Below are positions 1 through 7,417 of a DNA stretch of 22,393 nucleotides, piece by piece (the first letter of the stretch is position 1; each line of letters starts with the position of its first letter). The stretch lies in IMG/VR virus record IMGVR_UViG_3300027659_000232, positions 1 through 22,393 of that record; one strand, given 5' to 3'. The stretch comes from a virus. Made by a program: the position numbers and the translations under genes. Under the pieces are notes generated by a model. It was not told where the DNA came from. It ran no database searches and worked only from the letters and a program-made list of their open reading frames with translations.

Positions 1-635
1 CCTGCACCGCCACCGCCTGCACTACCACCACTACCGCCTTGAGATATTGGTATCTGCTGATTGAACATTGTGACAACCGTTTGTAGAGGATAATATAATG
101 CAGTGCCTGTGGTTACTGTTGATCCACCTGCGCCTCCTGATGCTGCACCTCCTGCGCCACCATTGCCACCACCGATGACAAATGATGCACTTCCGCCTGA
201 TACAGCTGTGCCAGTTGCACCTGCTGCTATTGATGCACCTGTTGCACCAAATGCACCGCTGCCACCCATACCGATACCGCCAATGCTCATTGTATAAGTT
301 CCTGCTGTACCTCTCGCACCACCTGCTCCACCATTAGCACCATTGCCACCTGCAACACCATTGGCTCTTCCTGATATTGTGCCATTGTTTATAATTTCGC
401 CTGTGCAGAATATTTGATAGTCACCACTTGAAAGAGTAACACCATTATTCACAGTCAAACTTGAATAATACATGTTCCTTGTGAGGGTAGTATTTCCACT
501 GATAGTCACTGCGCCATCTGATCCTGCGCCAAAATAACTATTCAAAGATTGAACACCAACAGGGCCGATGGTCTGTGCGTGATATGCGCCTATTGATGTG
601 ATCAACAGCGCAACAATTAGTAATAACTTTTTCAT
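1..635 (-). CDS. Glycine-rich fibre-like protein with signal peptide (3' end outside window)
   Basis: The frame stays open from an ATG at 633-635 to the left edge, giving 211 visible residues. Residues 1 to about 20 (MKKLLLIVALLITSIGAYHA) look like a Sec signal peptide with a Bacteroidetes-type HA|Q cleavage site. A beta-rich stretch follows (GSDGAVTISGNTTLTRNMYY, then NNGVTLSSGDYQIF). From about residue 85 the protein is dominated by Gly, Ala and Ser with many GG, GGAGG and NGG runs. The beta-rich part resembles the N-terminal region of glycine-rich phage fibre or adhesin proteins, known to me from memory only. It is the last visible gene of the structural operon and starts one base after the stop of the preceding gene, so it is probably translated from the same mRNA. 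A signal peptide is unusual for a virion protein; a secreted or surface-displayed adhesin is the alternative. Confidence 0.75.
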   Translation of the reverse strand, partial: MKKLLLIVALLITSIGAYHAQTIGPVGVQSLNSYFGAGSDGAVTISGNTTLTRNMYYSSLTVNNGVTLSSGDYQIFCTGEIINNGTISGRANGVAGGNGANGGAGGARGTAGTYTMSIGGIGMGGSGAFGATGASIAAGATGTAVSGGSASFVIGGGNGGAGGAASGGAGGSTVTTGTALYYPLQTVVTMFNQQIPISQGGSGGSAGGGGA

Positions 636-636
636 A

Positions 637-933
637 TTATAATTGATGAAATTCTTTGGCAACAAATTTCTTTCCACTTACAGCACAAAAAATACTGATT
701 CTTTCTTGTGTGCAAAAACTTCCCGAGCTGATTGATTGCCCGGCAGGTAATTGGATTGAACTTCCTGCGGCAGATGCTGCAGATGTGAAATTGATGTACA
801 TAACAGTATCAGAAGTATTTTGGATAAACCATCCTGCTCTTCTGTTGATTGATTCTGCACTCATTATAATTTGGCTTGTCGTGTCGGAAGTTCCGCTTCT
901 ATCGGTGTACGTTCCTATTTGGATTCCTATCAT
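637..933 (-). CDS. Small beta-rich phage structural protein, hypothetical
   Basis: 98 residues. The centre reads RRAGWFIQNTSDTVMYINF and is followed by LPAGQSISSGSF. The end has a GKKFVAKEF strand. This pattern (a residue that packs against 'IQN-SDT', a strand 'MYINF', then a proline-glycine turn) recurs in small phage proteins encoded near connector and fibre genes, whose role is mostly unassigned. I infer a minor virion or decoration protein and cannot name it. The start is the ATG at 931-933, because a conserved promoter-like element lies just upstream with the same spacing as at three other late genes. It is followed, one base after its stop, by the glycine-rich gene. Confidence 0.7.
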   Translation of the reverse strand: MIGIQIGTYTDRSGTSDTTSQIIMSAESINRRAGWFIQNTSDTVMYINFTSAASAAGSSIQLPAGQSISSGSFCTQERISIFCAVSGKKFVAKEFHQL

Positions 934-938
934 ATTTT

Positions 939-965
939 TAAATATATTTTATTTGTTTTTTTTAT
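939..965 (-). promoter_or_regulatory. Candidate phage late promoter/start element before the 933 gene
   Basis: Read on the minus strand, ATAA begins 19 bases before TATATTTA, and exactly 5 bases separate that box from the ATG of the gene at 933. The same arrangement precedes the genes at 4563, 7383 and 14830. The spacing fits a Bacteroidetes -33/-7 promoter, although the -33 TTTG is replaced by ATAA. Confidence 0.55.
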
Positions 966-1396
966 GAATTTGGTATTGAACATCTGTCCATATCTTTTGG
1001 CACACCAAGGGTTATATCCATTGACCATCCTGTGACTTCATCATCAAACCTATCTCCGAATGGATCTAACTTTGGTGACTTGGTATCGAATGACCAAGTA
1101 TAATTGGGGCTCTGCAGCTCGTGAATTACATCCAAGGCAATGGATAACATATCACTCTCTACTTCTTGCATATTGGTTTCGCCTTTATGCACTAAATCGC
1201 AAAAGATAATTGTGAAATTTAGATTTAATTTTAAGTCCACAACCGTTGCAGGCTTGACAAGTACAAACATCATGGGGTAATAAATCGTTCCCGATGTTGC
1301 AATGTTATCAAGACTATCGTACTGAAATGAATTTATTTGCAGATGGTTATCCGCAATATCATTTAGTGACTTTATTACCTGGTTGTATGTTAGCAT
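962..1396 (-). CDS. Hypothetical neck/tail-terminator-like protein
   Basis: 144 residues. It begins MLTYNQVIKSLNDIADNH, a helix common at the N-terminus of small Bacteroidetes phage neck-region proteins. It continues with alternating strands (YYPMMFVLVKP, KLNLNFTIIFCDLV) and ends with a strand, GWSMDITLGVP. The size, the helix-then-beta layout and the position directly after the head-tail connector candidate suit a tail-terminator or head-completion protein, but this is inference from position and no diagnostic motif is visible. The start is the ATG at 1394-1396. The 69 bases between it and the previous gene hold a short ATCTC/GAGAT inverted repeat but no clear promoter. Confidence 0.7.
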   Translation of the reverse strand: MLTYNQVIKSLNDIADNHLQINSFQYDSLDNIATSGTIYYPMMFVLVKPATVVDLKLNLNFTIIFCDLVHKGETNMQEVESDMLSIALDVIHELQSPNYTWSFDTKSPKLDPFGDRFDDEVTGWSMDITLGVPKDMDRCSIPNS

Positions 1397-1465
1397 TTTG
1401 TTTTTCTTTATCTCTTTTTATGAGATATATTTTTAACTTCTCTAAATTCTTTTTGTAGGCTGCCA

Positions 1466-2041
1466 TTAATCTTCTGCATTTGGATTCTCATATCTATCTT
1501 GCACACTTCTGAAAGTGTATGTTGATCCTAAAAATATACCGCTTTGATATGCTGTTCTGTCAGGTCTAATTATATCAATGCCATTGCCGGGATTAAGGTA
1601 CAAAGGAAAGGTGATAACGTTTTCTTTTAAGTAATTAATTATCCTCTTATCATACCACTGCGCTTTGTCCATCAATCTATCCATTAATCTTTTCACATCA
1701 GACACAGAAATAGGATTGCTATTCTCGCTGTTTTTCATCATGATGGATTTGTTAGTCATCTTGAATGTCAGCACATCAATACCCTCGTATAATGTCCAAT
1801 ATTTTAAGGCAGGGGCAATGTAGTCATCAAGTAATGTCTTGTTGCTAATCGTTCCAGTGGTGACAGTGTTTGCCACTACTTGGGAAATCAGTTGGTTGTA
1901 TAAACCGCTACCAAGCAAGGGATGAATGTGTAAATCTTGCGCCTCTTTGATTACAGGTCGGATAAGGTTTACATCCACATTCTCATCGAGGTAGGACATA
2001 TCCTTTATGTATTGTTCAGATATGAATAATGCTGTTGCCAT
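1466..2041 (-). CDS. Head-tail connector-like protein (DUF6712-like)
   Basis: 191 residues, mostly helical. It begins MATALFISEQYIKDMSYLDE, followed by NLIRPVIKEAQDLHIHPLLG. This opening, with an early 'PxIxxAQDxxIxPxLG' helix, is typical of the DUF6712-type proteins of Bacteroidetes phages, which resemble gp6-type head-tail adaptors. A C-terminal FPLYLNPGNGIDIIRPD loop follows. It lies immediately downstream of the portal gene (stop and start one base apart), the usual position of the first connector. The protein would form a ring below the portal in the mature head. The family name is from memory; the connector role is inferred from fold pattern and position. Confidence 0.65.
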   Translation of the reverse strand: MATALFISEQYIKDMSYLDENVDVNLIRPVIKEAQDLHIHPLLGSGLYNQLISQVVANTVTTGTISNKTLLDDYIAPALKYWTLYEGIDVLTFKMTNKSIMMKNSENSNPISVSDVKRLMDRLMDKAQWYDKRIINYLKENVITFPLYLNPGNGIDIIRPDRTAYQSGIFLGSTYTFRSVQDRYENPNAED

Positions 2042-2042
2042 A

Positions 2043-4202
2043 TTACTTTTTTGTTACGATATTCTGCTGCCAAAGATGCCTGCAATGCGGGATGTGAATC
2101 GTTGTGCCGGGCTTTGTATACCAACCGCCACGCATGGACCAAACATCTCTGCCTGTTTCCGCACTGATGGCTTCAATCTCATTCCTTGTATATAGTTTAT
2201 CAAGATTCAATAAATCTTTGCAGAAACTTCTTGAGGTGTCTATCATTCCTTGATTGAAACCTGGGGCCCAATCGTAAGAGTACATGACAATGATTTCAGC
2301 AGTCTTTGCAGGATTCTCATCGAGTATGTTTTGAGCTTCCGGTGTTACTTCATTGATAGGAAGCCCCATATCTGATGTGCCGGGCTTTAACAATCCGTTG
2401 TCGGTAAGGTTTTTCAAGATTTCAACCACCCTATCCGTTGAGATTTTCAGCGTTTTGGCAATGTTTTCAATCGGCATCAAGGCATCTTTGGACAATAAAT
2501 CAATAATTGCCCTCTCATTTGAGGTGTAAAAGTACCCTTTAGCAATAGAAAGTTCACTTTCAAGGCTCATTTCTCTGTTGAAATGGTGCAAATATTTTTT
2601 ATTTAGCACGTTAAATTGGTCTTTTGGCGTGCCATATTTCTCGAATATCGGCAATATCTTTGAGTTTTTCTGCTCTTGAATGCTGATGCAGATGGCAACC
2701 GCTTGGTCTTGCGGCTTTCCTGCGCTGATATGTTCTGAAATACATGCAGAAAGTTCCTCCTGGTCAAGTTTAAAGTTAGAATATTTATTTAATCCGGTCG
2801 GAAGTGCAGCAATAGTATCAGTAGGAATCATATCACCATTTGCTTGTGGTGGTAAACCTGCTAAAGACCTAATCTCATTGGTTGTTAATGATGATAAAAC
2901 CTTGTTTGCAACCAATGGAGAAAGTGAATTAATTGAATCAGCAACCGCATTGGTATTTGATTGTGCATCAAGTTCGGGATATCCTGCTTTTATTCGCAAT
3001 TCGTTTTTAGTTAAAATTTGCATCAATGCAGTTTCAGTCAATTGCTCACTGATAGGCTCTGCTTCTTTCAAGAATAATCTATTGTTAAGCCCTGAATATT
3101 TTGCAAGCATATTGAATACTGATTCAATCTGCATTTGCTCAGGTCTTACATAAGTATTTTTAAATAATTCATAAGCCTCAACAATTTCACTTCTGCCACC
3201 TAATTGGCCCTCTGTCTTGATGCCAAATAACATTGGTGATGTGATACGGTGTCCAGTGAATATTTCTTCTTGCACCCACTTGGTAAGCTCCATAAACATC
3301 TTATCCGCATTACTCATTCCAATTGGAAGAATCTCGGCAGCCTTTTCTTTACCATCTGCAAAGTTTAACACAAATGATCCTGCATTGTCAGTGCCTGTAA
3401 ACTTCTCTTTGAATTTTCTTTCAATATCTCTTTGCTCTTCCGCTGTTGGCATTCCATTTAGGAAGTTCACCATGAAAGTTCCTGCAAATTGATTCTTAAC
3501 ATTGTTGTAATGGTAATTACTTATCTCAATATCCGTTTCAATGTTGCTGATTGCACCCAAATACTCGGGCAATGGATATACATCAAGGGCTGGGTGATAT
3601 GTCTTGTAGAAGAGTATTTGAGCCCCTGTTGCATTGAATGGATCAAATGCAGGATATACTTTGTAATCAGGCTCTGACTTTACATCACGATTCATCTTGC
3701 CATTCTTATCAAGCCATCTTTCAGAATAAAAGAACGTAGTGTTGTCCATATTTGAACGCATCTTGCGGAATGGAATGTGCTTGATTGATGCAGGCTTCTT
3801 GCCCATCTTATCCCAAATAACTTCGAGATAGAAGCCACCAAAGATTTTTTTATCCTCATCACATTTCATCGACACATCTTTCAAGCTCTCACCATCAGGA
3901 TTCATTCGCTTCATAAACTGATTCAAAGCAATGGTCTGTTGAGGTGTCAAATTTTCTTTGTCATAATCCCAACCTGCACCAGTGGTGTAGTTTACTTTTG
4001 CTTTAACAATAGCAGCATGTTTCGCTGACCTATCATACAGCTGTATGAGATACCAGGCGTAATCATTTTTCTCACCAAGTTGAATCCACTCTTCACCACG
4101 CACCTCTTTGAATATTGGTACTTTGTGATTCTCAAGTTGGACCACTGATGGCATCTGAAATTTACCCGGTGTAGGCTGTATATTCTTTGTCTTGCTGCTC
4201 AT
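2043..4202 (-). CDS. Portal protein with C-terminal winged-helix and minor-head-like domains
   Basis: 719 residues, clearly longer than typical 400-550-residue portals. Residues 1 to about 440 carry portal features: an early WYLIQLYDRSAKHAAIVKAK helix, the GFYLEVIWDKMGK strand pair, and IEISNYHYNNVKNQFAGTFM followed by an EIFTGHRITSPMLFG region. Residues 479-511 match a short phage motif built around ISAGKPQDQAVAICIS. Residues 561-608 look like a winged helix (IDLLSKDALMPIENIAKTLK, then a wing ending NGLLKPG). Residues 641-719 hold Cys661, His706-Cys707, His709 and Trp711 (PHCRHLW), like the metal-binding end of Mu gpF-type minor head proteins. The portal would form the dodecameric DNA gate. 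It overlaps the upstream gene by 41 bases. Confidence 0.88.
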   Translation of the reverse strand: MSSKTKNIQPTPGKFQMPSVVQLENHKVPIFKEVRGEEWIQLGEKNDYAWYLIQLYDRSAKHAAIVKAKVNYTTGAGWDYDKENLTPQQTIALNQFMKRMNPDGESLKDVSMKCDEDKKIFGGFYLEVIWDKMGKKPASIKHIPFRKMRSNMDNTTFFYSERWLDKNGKMNRDVKSEPDYKVYPAFDPFNATGAQILFYKTYHPALDVYPLPEYLGAISNIETDIEISNYHYNNVKNQFAGTFMVNFLNGMPTAEEQRDIERKFKEKFTGTDNAGSFVLNFADGKEKAAEILPIGMSNADKMFMELTKWVQEEIFTGHRITSPMLFGIKTEGQLGGRSEIVEAYELFKNTYVRPEQMQIESVFNMLAKYSGLNNRLFLKEAEPISEQLTETALMQILTKNELRIKAGYPELDAQSNTNAVADSINSLSPLVANKVLSSLTTNEIRSLAGLPPQANGDMIPTDTIAALPTGLNKYSNFKLDQEELSACISEHISAGKPQDQAVAICISIQEQKNSKILPIFEKYGTPKDQFNVLNKKYLHHFNREMSLESELSIAKGYFYTSNERAIIDLLSKDALMPIENIAKTLKISTDRVVEILKNLTDNGLLKPGTSDMGLPINEVTPEAQNILDENPAKTAEIIVMYSYDWAPGFNQGMIDTSRSFCKDLLNLDKLYTRNEIEAISAETGRDVWSMRGGWYTKPGTTIHIPHCRHLWQQNIVTKK

Positions 4203-4563
4203 ATCTTATGAATTGTGATGGTGTTCCTACCACCAATAATTTGCCGATCTCTAATTGATTTGGAAGTGCCAGTGTGTAATCTAAATTGGTTGTGCTTGTC
4301 TGCTCATAAACTTCATAATGCCAATACCCGGCAGGTGATAGCTCAATGATTCCTGATGTTGGAGTTTGTGGTCCTGCAGTTTCAACGATAGTAAATTTAT
4401 TATAGCGAGTAGGATAAGCACTAATATCAGCTGCAATGAATGCCACCTCTGTTCTCTGCATATCATTGATGCAGCGAAAAAGGAAAACAGGTGATGCAAG
4501 CGTTTTCTTTTCATTCAAAGTAAGTATTAGCGTATTGCTCTGATTTTTGATTACTTTCAGCAT
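4162..4563 (-). CDS. Small beta-rich hypothetical structural protein before the portal
   Basis: 133 residues from the ATG at 4561-4563 (MLKVIKNQSNTLILTLNEKK). A longer frame upstream would start inside the terminator and promoter element, so this start is preferred. The chain alternates strands (FLFRCINDM, EVAFIAADIS, KFTIVETAG, GYWHYEVYEQ) and ends with a charged, tyrosine-rich tail (YEQQDKEYTAYTG). Proteins of this type with a closing 'EYxxY' tail sit near portal genes in Bacteroidetes phages, and their role is unknown to me. The gene is the first of a transcription unit, lying behind a terminator and a late-promoter-like element, and overlaps the portal start by 41 bases, suggesting coupled translation. 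Confidence 0.7.
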   Translation of the reverse strand: MLKVIKNQSNTLILTLNEKKTLASPVFLFRCINDMQRTEVAFIAADISAYPTRYNKFTIVETAGPQTPTSGIIELSPAGYWHYEVYEQTSTTNLDYTLALPNQLEIGKLLVVGTPSQFIRYEQQDKEYTAYTG

Positions 4564-4568
4564 ACCTA

Positions 4569-4595
4569 TAAATATAAAAGATGCAGTTTTTTTAT
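4569..4595 (-). promoter_or_regulatory. Candidate phage late promoter/start element before the 4563 gene
   Basis: On the minus strand, ATAA-N15-TATATTTA is followed by 5 bases (TAGGT) and the ATG. The 40-base leader is strikingly like that of the gene at 7383: both have ATAAAAAAA, then GCATCT, then TTTTATATTT, ending in TATG. It lies directly downstream of an intrinsic terminator, consistent with a new transcript starting here. Confidence 0.6.
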
Positions 4596-4630
4596 AAAAA
4601 GAAAGCCCCACCAATTAAGGCAGGGCTTTC
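4592..4630 (-). terminator. Rho-independent terminator after the capsid/tube genes
   Basis: GAAAGCCC (4601-4608) pairs perfectly with GGGCTTTC (4623-4630), with a 14-base loop. On the minus strand the stem is followed by TTTTTATAA, while the plus-strand side lacks a U tract, so it acts on the minus strand. It ends the unit containing the genes at 6122 and 5169. Confidence 0.75.
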
Positions 4631-4650
4631 CAAAACTAATGATGAACAGA

Positions 4651-5169
4651 TTATGCTACAAGAGCAGTCATAAGTGATCCTGTTACCTGCTGTGCAGGAG
4701 CTGGCTCTTTGCCCATAAAGGTCAAAGAATAACCATTTAAGTCACCCATTGCTTTTCCTGTCTTGCCATCGGAAGCACCAAGGTCACAACCATTCACTTC
4801 GCCAAGCAACCAATACACACCATTGTTATCCTTAACAATAATAAATAAACGATTCTGAACGATTTGACGGATGTTATTCCTGTTACTTGCTGACAATTGT
4901 TTCATGCTGAATTTAACTTCTTGTTCATAATAAACAGTTCCGTTTTCAACACTTGGCACTATCTTTTCGGTAAATTCTGCATTCTCTTTTTCAAGTTTGA
5001 ATGTCCAGAATTTCTTGCCCGAAGATAATGTGAAGGCAGTGATTACACCTGACGCAGCTGTCAAAGAAACTTTGTTCTCGATTTCTGTCAGATATATTTC
5101 GGAGATACCCCCCACAGAATTTCTGCAGGGGATCTCATATCCTTGAATTATAGCGCAATTGGTTGGCAT
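4651..5169 (-). CDS. Putative major tail tube protein (or other abundant structural protein)
   Basis: 172 residues, almost all beta by pattern. Recognisable stretches are ISEIYLTEIENKVSL near residue 25, GKKFWTFKLEKENAEFTEK, NGTVYYEQEVKFSMKQL, and RLFIIVKDNNGVYWLLGEV, then GDLNGYSLTFMGKEPAPA near the end. The 'EQ-V-F-' strand, the 'NGVYWLLG' hairpin and a C-terminal 'GYSLTFxGKE' strand are shared with a common Bacteroidetes phage structural family that I think corresponds to tube proteins; a capsid decoration protein is the main alternative. It starts two bases after the stop of the major capsid gene and is followed by a strong terminator, as expected for abundant virion proteins. Confidence 0.6.
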   Translation of the reverse strand: MPTNCAIIQGYEIPCRNSVGGISEIYLTEIENKVSLTAASGVITAFTLSSGKKFWTFKLEKENAEFTEKIVPSVENGTVYYEQEVKFSMKQLSASNRNNIRQIVQNRLFIIVKDNNGVYWLLGEVNGCDLGASDGKTGKAMGDLNGYSLTFMGKEPAPAQQVTGSLMTALVA

Positions 5170-5171
5170 AA

Positions 5172-6122
5172 TTAGATGTTTTTGTAAGTAACGATTTCAC
5201 TTGGGAATGCAACTTGGCAACCTGCTTTGAAGCGGAATAAGGTTTTGATGTTTTGGTCATCTTGAGAAAACCATACATCATACTTTTCATATTCGTTCAA
5301 AAGGTCAGTACCAAAGTAAAGGTTTGAAGTACGAGCAGCAACAATACGATTTTTGTAAACTGCGGCAGCACCTGAATCATTATCGGCATTCAATCCTGGT
5401 ACACCAACGATTTTCAAGTTAGTACCTGGGTACATCATTTCAAAACTTCCTGCTGCAGAATCAGTTGTATAGTTATACAAGTTGTCAGCAGTTAATTTGG
5501 TTACCAATGTACGGAAAGTATCATATCCGCAGAATGCAACCAAGTCATCCATACCTAAAATGGCAGATGGGATTTTTGCATAGATATCTTCGAAGATACC
5601 TCTTACAGTTGATGAGCTGATAGATGCTTGAGCAGTTGCAATGGTTGCAGTACCGGCAGCATCAATGATTTTCAACCAACCATCAAATTGTTTTCTATTT
5701 GTGTTACCTGCATTGGTATCACCTTGCCATACAGCAACCTCTAATTGTTTTGCAATCAAAGCAATCTTGCGATCTGTGATTTCTTTTTCCAATGGAAGTT
5801 TGTCATGCATACTTCCTGGCTGCACAAGTCTTTGCAAGAATTTAGCTTCCAAATCTTCAGGGCATAATGTTTCTGCAATCATCACCTTGCTAACTGCAAG
5901 ATTTCTTCTGCTGAAAGTTGTTGTTCCTGATGTGTTGTAAGCACAACCGTTGTCCGCTTGGAAATCGGCTGATGTTTCCATGATTTCGATATCTTCTGAT
6001 GATTTGATACCTACTTGCACTTTCACCATTGATATACTCTTTGCAGAGAATAATGATGAGCTGATAATGTCTTTTTCGTTTTCTTTGATATAGTCTGTTA
6101 GACCAGTTACGTTGAATGCCAT
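5172..6122 (-). CDS. Major capsid protein (HK97-fold type)
   Basis: 316 residues. The chain begins MAFNVTGLTDYIKENEKDII, a helix like the N-arm of Bacteroidetes phage capsid proteins. The middle contains LPLEKEITDRKIALIAKQLE followed by AVWQGDTNA, and a segment reading DDLVAFCGYDTFRTLVTKL that fits the A-domain core. Near the C-terminus come GTNLKIVGVPGLN, RIVAARTSNLYFGTDL and DQNIKTLFRFKAGCQVAFP, the usual closing strands ('RFKAG-Q-AFP') of this capsid group. The scaffold and protease genes lie just upstream, the standard assembly cassette. It would form the icosahedral shell. The fold is inferred from family resemblance and neighbours. Confidence 0.88.
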   Translation of the reverse strand: MAFNVTGLTDYIKENEKDIISSSLFSAKSISMVKVQVGIKSSEDIEIMETSADFQADNGCAYNTSGTTTFSRRNLAVSKVMIAETLCPEDLEAKFLQRLVQPGSMHDKLPLEKEITDRKIALIAKQLEVAVWQGDTNAGNTNRKQFDGWLKIIDAAGTATIATAQASISSSTVRGIFEDIYAKIPSAILGMDDLVAFCGYDTFRTLVTKLTADNLYNYTTDSAAGSFEMMYPGTNLKIVGVPGLNADNDSGAAAVYKNRIVAARTSNLYFGTDLLNEYEKYDVWFSQDDQNIKTLFRFKAGCQVAFPSEIVTYKNI

Positions 6123-6151
6123 TTTATTTTATTTTTTTAAAGGGTTTAAAT

Positions 6152-6754
6152 TTAGTATTTGAAATCTTTTCTGATTTGTTTTGCAGCGTCTGCAATTTCT
6201 TTCATTGTTTTCATAGAGCTGAAAGATGATGCTCCGGATGTTGCAGTTTTTGTTGGCTCAACACTTGGCTCGGCAGCTAACTTTTCAACGATGTTGAAAG
6301 TATCTTCTGCAAGTTTCTTTGTTGAATCAAAGGCAGCAATTGCTGATTTTAATTCTGCATTTTGTGCTTCCAATGCTGTAATCTTTTCAGTCAAAGGAGT
6401 AATTTGTTTTGACATTTCGCCAAACAATTTATCCAATAAGGATTGCAATTCTGCAGCAGAGTTGTCAGATCCCATTTCTTCTTCGCCTGGTTCCATTGCA
6501 CCAATTTCGGTAATCAAACCACCGGCAACAGTTAGCATCGTGCCATCAGGCAATTGATATTCTCCATCAGCAGCAACACCTTGAACACCTGCTGTATCTG
6601 TGTGCATTACTTTTGCACCCACAACAGGCATATCACCCTCGTAAGAGAGGACAGTGCCATCAGCTAAAGTAACATCAGCGAATGCTGCAGGAGCTTCCGT
6701 AGTATCGAATTTTGCAACCAAAGTTTTAAGTCTTTCGACAATTGATTTGTCCAT
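6152..6754 (-). CDS. Putative capsid scaffolding protein
   Basis: 200 residues, strongly acidic in the middle. Residues about 25-85 contain small beta units (LADGTVLSYEGD, VVGAKV, QLPDGTMLTVAGGLITEI), a repeat style seen in Bacteroidetes phage scaffold-like proteins. An EPGEEEMGSD acidic spacer follows, then a coiled coil from about residue 105 to 150 (LLDKLFGEMSKQITPLTEKI and onward). The C-terminus is basic (KQIRKDFKY), as in scaffolds that bind the capsid subunit through a basic tail. It lies between the protease and major capsid genes. I infer that it guides procapsid assembly and is cleaved by the neighbouring protease. Confidence 0.7.
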   Translation of the reverse strand: MDKSIVERLKTLVAKFDTTEAPAAFADVTLADGTVLSYEGDMPVVGAKVMHTDTAGVQGVAADGEYQLPDGTMLTVAGGLITEIGAMEPGEEEMGSDNSAAELQSLLDKLFGEMSKQITPLTEKITALEAQNAELKSAIAAFDSTKKLAEDTFNIVEKLAAEPSVEPTKTATSGASSFSSMKTMKEIADAAKQIRKDFKY

Positions 6755-6807
6755 TTTTGTTCTTTTTTAATTGTAAGTATAATATGAATTGATAATTTAT
6801 AATTTCA

Positions 6808-7383
6808 TCACATAGATTGAATGAGGTCAATGATTTCCAAAAGGATGTCCTCATCCGTTTCCTTGACATAATCGAAGCCCAAAAGGCCCTCAACGGAGAA
6901 TCCTGTGAATGTGCCATCTTTAACTTGTTGCCATATTTCATCGTTGTCCACTTTGAACGAGCCAAACCAAGAGCCATCGGGCAGAATGTCAAATCCCTTT
7001 GGAGTTGCTATGCCTCTGCTCTCATCGATAATCATGGATTCAAACATATACACGCCATCAGGTTTTTTTGATGGATCATGATTTAGATTGACATGGCTTT
7101 GATACCCAAGGCGGAAAAACTTTTGAGCAATCTCCATTGTTGTTGGGGCATCAAATACCACATAATATTCACCCTGTGCATCCCTGCGATAGATTGGCAA
7201 GTTAGCCACAATCAAAGGCCCTGACACTATCCTTTTGTCCTCGCTTTGCATGATGAATCTCTTTTGGTTGTTGAACGCCATGAAGTTTTTTTCAATTGCC
7301 GGATCATCAGTAAGAGCAATGTAATCAACACCAGTATCTTCTGTATTTATCCTGATTTTGTAAATGGGTAGTTTGCGAATCAT
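6808..7383 (-). CDS. XkdF-like prohead protease
   Basis: 191 residues from the ATG at 7381-7383 (MIRKLPIYKIRINTEDTG). A longer frame exists upstream but would read through the promoter-like element and into the tape measure gene. The protein matches the XkdF-type putative serine protease family: an opening beta hairpin, DYIALTDDPAIEKNF, RIVSGPLIVANLPIYRRD, then HVNLNHDP with His102 and the tail DGSWFGSFKVDNDEIWQQVK followed by GTFTGFSVEG with Ser163. His102 and Ser163 are the likely catalytic pair, with Glu115 as a possible third residue (inference). It would process the scaffold and capsid proteins in the prohead. It heads the head-gene unit. Confidence 0.85.
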   Translation of the reverse strand: MIRKLPIYKIRINTEDTGVDYIALTDDPAIEKNFMAFNNQKRFIMQSEDKRIVSGPLIVANLPIYRRDAQGEYYVVFDAPTTMEIAQKFFRLGYQSHVNLNHDPSKKPDGVYMFESMIIDESRGIATPKGFDILPDGSWFGSFKVDNDEIWQQVKDGTFTGFSVEGLLGFDYVKETDEDILLEIIDLIQSM

Positions 7384-7388
7384 ATCTA

Positions 7389-7415
7389 AAAATATAAAAT
7401 AGATGCTTTTTTTAT
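7389..7415 (-). promoter_or_regulatory. Candidate phage late promoter/start element before the protease gene
   Basis: On the minus strand, ATAA-N15-TATATTTT is followed by 5 bases (TAGAT) and the ATG of the protease gene. Spacing and much of the sequence are identical to the leader at 4563. Its upstream end abuts the last codons of the tape measure gene. Confidence 0.6.
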
Positions 7416-7417
7416 AA

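Noticed and set aside
103-297. Plus-strand ORF rich in proline and alanine
   Set aside because: It is the opposite strand of the Gly/Ala-rich codons of the minus-strand gene at 1-635; low complexity, no start signal.
656-967. Plus-strand ORF of 103 residues with hydrophobic stretches
   Set aside because: It lies entirely opposite the well-packed minus-strand gene at 637-933 and its promoter-like element; composition is not protein-like.
1397-1465. Short inverted repeat ATCTC/GAGAT between two late genes
   Set aside because: Only five pairs and no T tract on the minus strand; too weak to call a terminator or promoter.
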